A model generated the notes under the pieces. That model was given only the letters and a program-made list of their open reading frames with translations, had not been told where the DNA came from and ran no database searches. The translations under genes were made by a program, and so were the position numbers. Of a stretch of 64,000 nt of DNA, positions 53,246 to 60,485 are shown one piece after another. Source of the DNA: Chitinophaga jiangningensis (lineage in GTDB: Bacteria; Bacteroidota; Bacteroidia; Chitinophagales; Chitinophagaceae); contig NZ_FRBL01000004.1 of NCBI RefSeq assembly GCF_900142605.1, forward strand, positions 62,001 to 126,000, in the 5' to 3' direction. Within the stretch, counting starts at the first letter, position 1; every line of letters begins with the position of its first letter.

Positions 53246-53460
53246 TAGAAAAAAATAAATAAGAAATTAGTTTGTTTACTGCATGACCACCGCATAATCG
53301 GGTTGTAACTTTAATAAATTTAGAATTTAAACTATACTAATTACAAAAACAAAGATATCCGGATATGCAGCATGGGGCATTGTTCTCTTCCTATTCTGCA
53401 TTTAAACTAAAGAGAACGTTTAACCATAATTTAGCTTTTTATCAAAAAGCACCAATTATT

Positions 53461-53709
53461 ATGAACAAAGCAAAATTCTTATTAGCAGGTATTGGCCTCA
53501 TAGCAGTTGCCGGAACAGCATTCGCTTCCAAAATTGCATCAGTTGTTTATGTTAGAACTGCTCCAGCAGCTAATATCTGCGAATTAACATTGGTGAATGC
53601 TACATTAGCACCAGATCCAAATGCTACTACCTCATTCACAACTTTCGCAACTACCTTGAAAAGCGCAGAGTGTACTACTACAACTACTGTTTTCCAAGGC
53701 ATCCAGTAA
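53461..53709 (+). CDS. Exported small Cys/Thr peptide 2 (paired with S9 peptidase A)
   Basis: Peptide of 82 residues: leader MNKAKFLLAGIGLIAVAG, then TAFA before SK (signal-peptidase-like site near 22). The mature part has KIASVVYVRT, the block ICELTLVNATL, and a Thr-rich tail with AECTTTTT, giving two Cys (C40 and C71). Peptide 3 matches it nearly position by position (KI.S..YVRT, ICELT..NATL). ATG 53461 is preferred to the upstream in-frame ATG at 53365, which would put 32 non-signal residues in front. A terminator-like hairpin lies 40 bp after the stop, so most transcripts may end before the peptidase gene. Confidence 0.75.
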   Translation: MNKAKFLLAGIGLIAVAGTAFASKIASVVYVRTAPAANICELTLVNATLAPDPNATTSFTTFATTLKSAECTTTTTVFQGIQ

Positions 53710-53748
53710 TCGTTCAAGGGCTTTGAGTCTTCAATAGCCATTTTTTCT

Positions 53749-53785
53749 GGAAGGGATTCTTTATTGAATCTCTTCCATTTTTTTT
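53749..53785 (+). terminator. Terminator/attenuator between peptide 2 and S9 peptidase A
   Basis: GGAAGGGATTC (53749-53759) pairs with GAATCTCTTCC (53766-53776) with one G-U pair and a 6-nt loop, and is followed by A and then eight Ts. This is a good intrinsic terminator 40 bp after the peptide gene. Confidence 0.75.
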
Positions 53786-53838
53786 CAAATCACATTAACA
53801 TAACAAAGAATATATTTAATACAGATTTACTTCACTAG

Positions 53839-53875
53839 CATTTGCATAACATTTGCATAACATTTGCATAACATT
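53839..53875 (+). repeat. 11-bp direct repeats upstream of S9 peptidase A
   Basis: CATTTGCATAA is repeated three times with no spacer (53839-53871), plus a partial fourth copy. An 11-bp period puts all copies on the same face of the helix, and each carries TTTG. It ends 49 bp before the start codon and could be an operator or a promoter with variable repeat number. Confidence 0.75.
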
Positions 53876-53924
53876 AAACAGCTAATAAGGAAATTACATT
53901 TATTATTAAATATCCATAATCTGA

Positions 53925-56654
53925 ATGAAACATATAAAAATGCCTGCTAAAGGTTCCATAAAATTAAATATTTTAATATGTACTTTATTTGCTTTACTTA
54001 TAGTTAATGATTCTTTATGTGCCCAAGATAAGCCTGCGATTATTCCTTCAAGCTATGATCATTGGCCTATTTTAAACTCAACCGGTACGAAATTCAGTTA
54101 TTCAGGAAATTATTTCGCGTATCAAATTATTGATAAGAAATCAGGTACGAATAAAGTTACTTTTGAATCAGTAGATCAAAAATGGAAATCGACTTTCAAT
54201 TCAGTTCATTCTTTCGAAATTACTAATTTGGGAAGTAAAGAAATCGGGCTTATTTTAATCAAGGATTCATTGTGGATTATCACTCTAGGCACCAAAAAAG
54301 TTCTCTTAAAAACGAATGTTAGAAATGTAACTGTATCTCAACCTAATGGACAAGAAGCTTATTCTGTTTTAAAAAGCCAATGGATTCTCGTAAATAAAAA
54401 AGATAAATCGACTGAGCTAATAAATACTAAAAGTGAAAATTCGTTACTTTTTGATTCTGTTGAGCAAACTTTATTCCTAAGAAATAATGAAACTCCTATA
54501 ATAAAATCGAACACGTTTCTATTAAGAATTAACCAAACTTTAAAAGTTGATACAATTTATAAATTTAGCTCCGACCAAGAGATTTTAACTAGAGCTATTT
54601 ATTCGATTGCGGCACAAAAATTTTTTATTTTAGTATATACTCCAAAACAATCCAAAATTGTTGAAATAGGGAAAACATCCAATATTCTTATTTGTGATGA
54701 AAACATTCCAGGTAAATTCGATATGAAATTAGATCCCTATAGCTTATCAATAGCAGATCATGATAGTACAATAATATTTAATTTATTACCACAATTGAAT
54801 TTAAAGACTAATGCTACTGACACTTCAGTAACTTCCTTAGTCATATGGAGCCATCTTGATAATAAAATAAGCTTAAATTCAGATGAAGTAAACGGAAAAG
54901 ATCTAAAAATAACCTATGCGTATAATATCTTTAAGTCTGAATTACACCCCCTAGAAAATGATTCGTTAGTTTTAACTGGAACACCTTCTGGTGAGTGGGC
55001 TATTATAAATTCAAGGGCTCAATTTGAAGATCCAGCAGGCACTCTCCTGAAAAATAAAATCCTGGAACCGATCCAGCTAATTTCAGTCAAAGGAAAGGGT
55101 ATTATTAGACCCGGAATTATGCGCTCGACAATCCGTGGCATGTCTCCACTCACTAAAAATATCGTCTATTTGAAAGACAGTACAATCTTTGTATTCAATA
55201 CGGGTAACCAAACTCACTATCCGATTCTAAAAGTGCATAATCATACCGAATTAGAAACTAATGAGCCGCCCACTGTCAGTATAGCTGGTTGGTCTTTAGA
55301 TAACGATACTGTATATCTCTATTCAAATTATGACATTTTAATGGTAAGTTGTGAAAATAAGTTCCCTATCATTAATTTAACAAGTGGATATGGAGCAAGT
55401 AACAAAATTCAATTTTTTTTAAGGACAGGGCAATTTGATAACAAGATTCAATATGCAGATTTAAAGTTCTTACCGGCTATTGACAAAAAGACAATGCAGC
55501 ATGGGTTCTTCTCCATTTATCCAGGCACCAACAAGAAGCCAACTAAACTAAATTTTGGCCCTTTTTATTATGTTCATATACAACAACTAAGCGTTTTGGG
55601 GTCAACCCCAATACAATTCCCCATAAAGTCAAGAGGTTCCGATAGATATATTGTAACACGTTCCACTGTAAATCAGGCACCTAACCTCTTCTTTACAAAA
55701 GACTTCAAGCATCTGACCCAGCTAACTTTTGTGAAACCAGAGGCAAAGTACAATTGGATGAAAAGCGAATTGATTCAATACTATTTGCCTAATAACATAA
55801 AGATAAATGGCATACTATATAAACCGGAAAATTATGACTCAACAAAAAAATATCCACTGATAATAAGTTCATACCAGGAGCAATCACAAGCACTAAATGG
55901 ATACATAGAACCACAAGATCTATGCACAAGTTGTTTACCTAACATCACTACCTATGTGAGTAATGGATATATGGTTTTTGTACCAGATATATACCGACCC
56001 CAAGGAAATACTTTTATGGGAGCGACAGAAACAATTTTGGGAGCACTCGAAAAACTATCAAAAATTAGACAAATTGACATGGATCATGTAGGGATAGTTG
56101 GTTGTAGCTTTAGCGGCACTACAACTGAATTTATTCTTACCAAAGTAAAAGCCTTTAAAGCTGCCGTAATTTCCTCTGCATTAGCAAACCCAATTAGTGG
56201 ATTTAATATGTTAACTCAGTCGGGACTAAATTCCTTATGGTATCAAAGAGGCCAGGGTAATTTTGGGGTAAGCTTATATGAAAACCCACAACTTTATATC
56301 GACAATGCTGCTATATTAAAGGTTAATAAAATTGAAACCCCAATCCTTTTGATGCATACTACCAATGATGACCGTTGCCCTATTTATGATGCGATTCAAT
56401 TTTTTGTTGCATTGAGAAATCAAAATAAGAAAGTTTGGTTACTGGAATACAAAAAAGGGATTCATGGGGTATATGGTAACGATGCACCAGATTTCAGCAT
56501 GCGAATGCGACAATTTTTTGACCATTATTTAAAAGAAATGCCGGCACCATTGTGGATGACTTCAAAGACTAAAGACCCATGGAGCACAATCAAAAATAAC
56601 CAAAATCTACCACTAGTAAATCAACAGCAAGGTAATACACATTTAAGCCATTAG
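53925..56654 (+). CDS. S9-family (prolyl-oligopeptidase-like) exported peptidase A
   Basis: Exported serine peptidase of 909 residues with a signal region ending LCAQ (about residue 34). The N-terminal ~600 residues are a beta-propeller-like domain with weak repeats. The C-terminal alpha/beta-hydrolase domain (about 640-890) holds the triad Ser728 (GCSFSG), Asp815 (HTTNDD) and His847 (KGIHGVYG). The elbow's second Gly is Ser (G-C-S-F-S), which is unusual. S9 enzymes cut small peptides, often after Pro or Ala. It probably acts in the periplasm or at the surface, perhaps on the exported peptides encoded nearby (inference). AT-rich codon use. Peptidase B at 60486 is its shorter paralogue. Confidence 0.85.
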   Translation: MKHIKMPAKGSIKLNILICTLFALLIVNDSLCAQDKPAIIPSSYDHWPILNSTGTKFSYSGNYFAYQIIDKKSGTNKVTFESVDQKWKSTFNSVHSFEITNLGSKEIGLILIKDSLWIITLGTKKVLLKTNVRNVTVSQPNGQEAYSVLKSQWILVNKKDKSTELINTKSENSLLFDSVEQTLFLRNNETPIIKSNTFLLRINQTLKVDTIYKFSSDQEILTRAIYSIAAQKFFILVYTPKQSKIVEIGKTSNILICDENIPGKFDMKLDPYSLSIADHDSTIIFNLLPQLNLKTNATDTSVTSLVIWSHLDNKISLNSDEVNGKDLKITYAYNIFKSELHPLENDSLVLTGTPSGEWAIINSRAQFEDPAGTLLKNKILEPIQLISVKGKGIIRPGIMRSTIRGMSPLTKNIVYLKDSTIFVFNTGNQTHYPILKVHNHTELETNEPPTVSIAGWSLDNDTVYLYSNYDILMVSCENKFPIINLTSGYGASNKIQFFLRTGQFDNKIQYADLKFLPAIDKKTMQHGFFSIYPGTNKKPTKLNFGPFYYVHIQQLSVLGSTPIQFPIKSRGSDRYIVTRSTVNQAPNLFFTKDFKHLTQLTFVKPEAKYNWMKSELIQYYLPNNIKINGILYKPENYDSTKKYPLIISSYQEQSQALNGYIEPQDLCTSCLPNITTYVSNGYMVFVPDIYRPQGNTFMGATETILGALEKLSKIRQIDMDHVGIVGCSFSGTTTEFILTKVKAFKAAVISSALANPISGFNMLTQSGLNSLWYQRGQGNFGVSLYENPQLYIDNAAILKVNKIETPILLMHTTNDDRCPIYDAIQFFVALRNQNKKVWLLEYKKGIHGVYGNDAPDFSMRMRQFFDHYLKEMPAPLWMTSKTKDPWSTIKNNQNLPLVNQQQGNTHLSH

Positions 56655-57017
56655 TAACCATTTAGACTACAAGAAAAAACCTATTTTAACTGAAGGCCGA
56701 CAGCATACTGATTTACTATATTTGGTACAGAAAGTCAAATAGGGATAAAAGGGAATACCCTATCCATTAAATAATAACCCTTTCAATCAACGATATCTCT
56801 ATATTAACAGGCAAATTAAGCGACTCATACATTAAATAAATCTATCAAGTCAGGTAGTATATTAAATGGCGGGATTATGCAGACTGAACACACGATGGAT
56901 TTACTAGACTTCCTAGCATCAAAATCTTAGTCCTAAGTGCGTCTGGCAATGTATGACTTCTCCTTTAATTAGACTGCTTCTAAACAACTCTATTTATAAA
57001 TTCATAAAATTTGATGT
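56655..57017 (+). other. Gene-free spacer before peptide 3
   Basis: About 360 bp of AT-rich DNA without a credible reading frame. A small ATAGGG/CCCTAT hairpin lies near 56737-56761. TAAAATTTG, one base longer than the TAnnTTTG box, lies just before the ATG of peptide 3 and could be its -7 element. Nothing else was recognised. Confidence 0.4.
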
Positions 57018-57266
57018 ATGACAAAAGAAAAAATATTATTATCAGCAGTCGGACTTATTGCAATTACCGTATCTGCAATCGCATCTAAAATCGTTTCAAT
57101 AATATATGTACGAACAACAAATATTGATACAATATGCGAATTAACGATAATTAATGCCACTTTGATTTTTGAACCATATGCAACAACTACCGTTCAAACG
57201 TATGCTACCAATGAGAAAGGTGGTCCATGCACTATCTTAGAAACAGTTTATAGCGGATTCCTCTAA
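57018..57266 (+). CDS. Exported small Cys/Thr peptide 3 (paired with beta-barrel receptor)
   Basis: Peptide of 82 residues, the same length as peptide 2. Leader MTKEKILLSAVGLIAITV, then SAIA before SK. The mature part has KIVSIIYVRT, ICELTIINATL, a Thr-rich middle (YATTTVQTYAT) and GGPCTIL, giving two Cys at the positions of peptide 2. The conservation of leader and of both Cys, with a drifting tail, is what a precursor or toxin-like family would show. The receptor gene follows about 300 bp downstream; the spacer contains no gene and no clear terminator. Confidence 0.75.
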   Translation: MTKEKILLSAVGLIAITVSAIASKIVSIIYVRTTNIDTICELTIINATLIFEPYATTTVQTYATNEKGGPCTILETVYSGFL

Positions 57267-57562
57267 TCCATAAGCCACGTAAACTTCTAACAGCCTACAC
57301 AAAGTAAGAGATTACTAGATAATCATCTGCTTTTAAATTACGGCGAACTATCCTATTAAGATTTGCGGAGAATATTTTATATGCTTTAATGAAAAATTAA
57401 ATTCCAACCATTTTTTAAAAGTTCGATCTCCAACACATTCTTATTGCCTTCCAGATCAAGTCTACTTATACATCTGTCGAAATTGAAAATCACCAAACGA
57501 AACTACACTGAATGCTTATTGCACCCTGACTTAGTACTTTGGTATTTTTGAAGAACAGAAAA

Positions 57563-60190
57563 ATGAAATGGATTTCCTTTGCGACCGCATTGTTTATCAT
57601 ATTATATATTACACCTTTATTTGCACAGGTAAGGCCCACTTACGTTATTAAAGGACAAGTTAAAGACAGTATTACCAGAAAACCTATTGCTGAAGGATTA
57701 ATAGTTATTTCTAATGCTAGATCTAGTAAAAACTTGAGCACAGATAAAAACGGTTCCTTTTCAGCAACCTCTCAACCAGGTAATATGACAATAGTGATTT
57801 CGCAATACGGCTACCATAACAAATACCTCCAAGTTTTGGTGCGAGACTCTATTACTGATTTAGGCATTATTCAATTGCGCAGCCTTTCTATTAACCTGAA
57901 TGAATTTACAGTTAAAGGTCAACCAGTAATAGCGAAGGTAAGTAAGGACACGACCGAATTCAACAGCTCCTCATTTGAAGTAAATGAAAATGCCTTACTA
58001 GAAGAATTACTTAAAAATTTGCCTGGTTTGGAAATCTCTTCAGATGGTAGCATTTCATATAATGGAGAAAAAATAGAGAAAATTTTAATTGATGGGCAGG
58101 AATATTTTGGTAGCAATATTTTGATGGCCTTAAAAAATATCAGCGCAGACCTTATAGACAAACTTCAAATTATCACATCGGATAACCAGGGAATGGGCGT
58201 AGGAAATAATATTGAAAAAGTCAAAGTATTGAACCTAACGATAAAGGAATCTCAAAGAGACAAGTTTTCGGGCAATATTCAACTGGGTTATGGCTCATCC
58301 GACAAGTACATTGGAAGCTTAACGCTAAATAGATTCAGTTCTCAAAAACAACTTTCTATTATTGCCAATATGGACAATATCAATGGTATCCAGGACGGAA
58401 AACCAAAGATTTCCAGTGGTTTTAATAAGAGTAGTGAAATCGGCTTAAACTACAATTATATTATCAACCCCAAAAACAATTTGTCTACCAATGTTCTTTA
58501 CTCTGGATTGTCAGGTTATAATACCAGCGCAACCAGGCGAGAATTTATTAATACCACTCCGAGTGGGCTAAGCCTTCAAAACAACGAAACTAATGCTAAC
58601 ACTAAAAGTATAAATATTGATATAAAACACCAATTAAAGATGGATAGCTTAAACCAGGTAACGCAACGGATCTCATTTAAGAATACAAATAGAACTACCA
58701 CAAATAGTAGCAATTATTCTAACCAGTTTCCAAGCAGTAGCATTGACATTACCGGTAGAGCTTATAATAAATCCTTATCCAACAATACCTCTATATCATA
58801 TTCCAATGAATTTATCCATAGAATTAATAATTCAAAAGGTGCATTTTCTCAAACGATTAATGCAGGAATAAATAACAGTCGTGACAAAATGGATTATCTG
58901 TCCGATTATAAGCAAAAATATGATGATTCTACCGTTTCAACACTGCTGGATAATTACAATCCAATAAGCGGGCGTACCACAAATATATCCGGAATAACAG
59001 GTTTAGCATACCTGTTTAATTCAACATTAAGCTTATTCGGGTTAAATAGCATCTCATATATTAGTTCCATCGACAAAAATCAGGTGTACGCAAGAGATCC
59101 AGTTACACAGGGAAAAATGTCACTGATAGACTCCTTAAATAACGATTGGAATTATAAGCTTATTCAAAATTCCCTAACAATGGGTCTTAATGTAAGAAGT
59201 AAAAAATTTGACGGTTCTATTTATGCTAACTGGCAAATCAGACAGCAGGAGGTCCTTCCTACCAATAGCTCTGTTGCAGAAATAAACTGGAACTATATTT
59301 ACCCGCGAATTGACCTTACTTATCGTTTCAAGCCGTCTTCCACGCTGGCTTACTCCCTGTATTATGATGCGGCAGCTATATCACCGGCTCTGCTTATCAC
59401 GACCAGGAACTTTCAAAACCCATTGATTGTTCAATCCGGCAATTCTGCATTAAAGAATCCAATAAAACGGAATATGACAGTTAGATTCTCCAATCTAAAC
59501 CCAAAAACACTTTCAAATTTCAGCAGTACGGTGATGTTTTCCAACACCAACCAAAAAATCGTCCAAAACACTTTCTTCGACTCCCTCGGCCGCCAAATCC
59601 TCACCCCTATCAACCTGGACCACTCCCGCATGCTCTCCTGGGGCACCACCTACTCCAAACCCTTCTTCAAACGCCGCCTCGCCATCAACCTGAGCAACAA
59701 CGTCCTCTACGCCAACGACCCCGTTTCCGTCAGCGGCATCCTAGGCACCAGCGAATCGCTGAGCATTACCCCGAGGGTATCCATTAACTATACCAAAAAA
59801 GAACTTATCGACATCCAGAGCAGCTTCAGTGCCAACCGCACCTACAGCACCTACAACCTCGGTACCGTCACCAAAAACGAAGTCACCTCCTTCAACATGA
59901 ACCTCGAGGTTACCGGCTACCTCCCGCTCGGCTTCATCGCCGGCGTTAAGTACAATAAAGTAGTCACCTCCGGACTCTCTGCCGGCTTCAACCGCTCCGT
60001 GGACTTACTCAACGTATTCCTCAGCAAGCGCCTCCTCAAAAATAAGATGGAAATCAAAGCCCAGGGCTTCGATATCCTGAACAACAACAACAGCTTCAGT
60101 CGCACCTTTACCCCTACTTACTTCGAAGACACCCAAAGCACCGTGCTGCAGCGCTTCTTCATGGGCTCCATTGTATACTACATCAAGTAG
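57563..60190 (+). CDS. Outer-membrane beta-barrel (TonB-receptor-like) protein, compositionally mosaic
   Basis: Outer-membrane protein of 875 residues. It has a signal peptide (ending LFAQ), a CarboxypepD_reg domain (IKGQVKDSITRKPIAEGLIV, about 28-110), and a plug-like segment (LLEELLKNLPGLEIS, then GEKIEKILIDGQEYFG). The barrel continues to MGSIVYYIK. This is the OMP_b-brl_3 type, lacking a canonical TonB box that I can see. It may import or export the small peptides (inference). Around 59,540 the composition changes abruptly: 59461-59520 has 17/60 GC, 59581-59640 has 38/60, with no frame disruption. The start at 57563 is preferred to the TTG at 57539. Confidence 0.88.
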   Translation: MKWISFATALFIILYITPLFAQVRPTYVIKGQVKDSITRKPIAEGLIVISNARSSKNLSTDKNGSFSATSQPGNMTIVISQYGYHNKYLQVLVRDSITDLGIIQLRSLSINLNEFTVKGQPVIAKVSKDTTEFNSSSFEVNENALLEELLKNLPGLEISSDGSISYNGEKIEKILIDGQEYFGSNILMALKNISADLIDKLQIITSDNQGMGVGNNIEKVKVLNLTIKESQRDKFSGNIQLGYGSSDKYIGSLTLNRFSSQKQLSIIANMDNINGIQDGKPKISSGFNKSSEIGLNYNYIINPKNNLSTNVLYSGLSGYNTSATRREFINTTPSGLSLQNNETNANTKSINIDIKHQLKMDSLNQVTQRISFKNTNRTTTNSSNYSNQFPSSSIDITGRAYNKSLSNNTSISYSNEFIHRINNSKGAFSQTINAGINNSRDKMDYLSDYKQKYDDSTVSTLLDNYNPISGRTTNISGITGLAYLFNSTLSLFGLNSISYISSIDKNQVYARDPVTQGKMSLIDSLNNDWNYKLIQNSLTMGLNVRSKKFDGSIYANWQIRQQEVLPTNSSVAEINWNYIYPRIDLTYRFKPSSTLAYSLYYDAAAISPALLITTRNFQNPLIVQSGNSALKNPIKRNMTVRFSNLNPKTLSNFSSTVMFSNTNQKIVQNTFFDSLGRQILTPINLDHSRMLSWGTTYSKPFFKRRLAINLSNNVLYANDPVSVSGILGTSESLSITPRVSINYTKKELIDIQSSFSANRTYSTYNLGTVTKNEVTSFNMNLEVTGYLPLGFIAGVKYNKVVTSGLSAGFNRSVDLLNVFLSKRLLKNKMEIKAQGFDILNNNNSFSRTFTPTYFEDTQSTVLQRFFMGSIVYYIK

Positions 60191-60232
60191 TCACTGATGC
60201 AGTAATGCACCCGGAAAACCTACATTCAACCT

Positions 60233-60472
60233 ATGAAAAAAGCAAAAATTCTCCTGTCGGTAATAGGGCTGGTAGCGGCTATATCCGCGGCGTTGGCTGC
60301 GAGGGTAAGTCCCAGCTGCAAACTGTATGTAGTAGATCCTAAAGATGGTTTATGCACGTTAGAAACGAGCGGCTCGCTGCTGAATAATGGCGGAACTATC
60401 ATCACAGTAACCAGGGCAAGAGATACTTACACCGCGGAGTGTGAAGTACAAACGATCTACTCCTGCCACTAA
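60233..60472 (+). CDS. Exported small Cys peptide 4 (paired with S9 peptidase B)
   Basis: Peptide of 79 residues. The leader MKKAKILLSVIGLVAAISA is almost that of peptides 1-3, followed by ALA before AR. The mature part has four Cys: PSCKLYV, GLCTLET, TAECEV and the penultimate Cys in YSCH. It keeps an LC.LE...SL block comparable to ICEL in peptides 2 and 3. Unlike the other three it uses GC-richer codons, like the downstream peptidase gene. It starts 42 bp after the receptor gene and ends 13 bp before peptidase B, so the three genes are probably one operon. Confidence 0.75.
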   Translation: MKKAKILLSVIGLVAAISAALAARVSPSCKLYVVDPKDGLCTLETSGSLLNNGGTIITVTRARDTYTAECEVQTIYSCH

Positions 60473-60485
60473 TACCTATGCCAAC

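Noticed and set aside
50307..60472. Pinensin-like or class I lanthipeptide cluster
   Set aside because: No LanB dehydratase, no LanC stand-alone cyclase and no class I type leader was found. The modifying enzyme is a single kinase/cyclase fusion.
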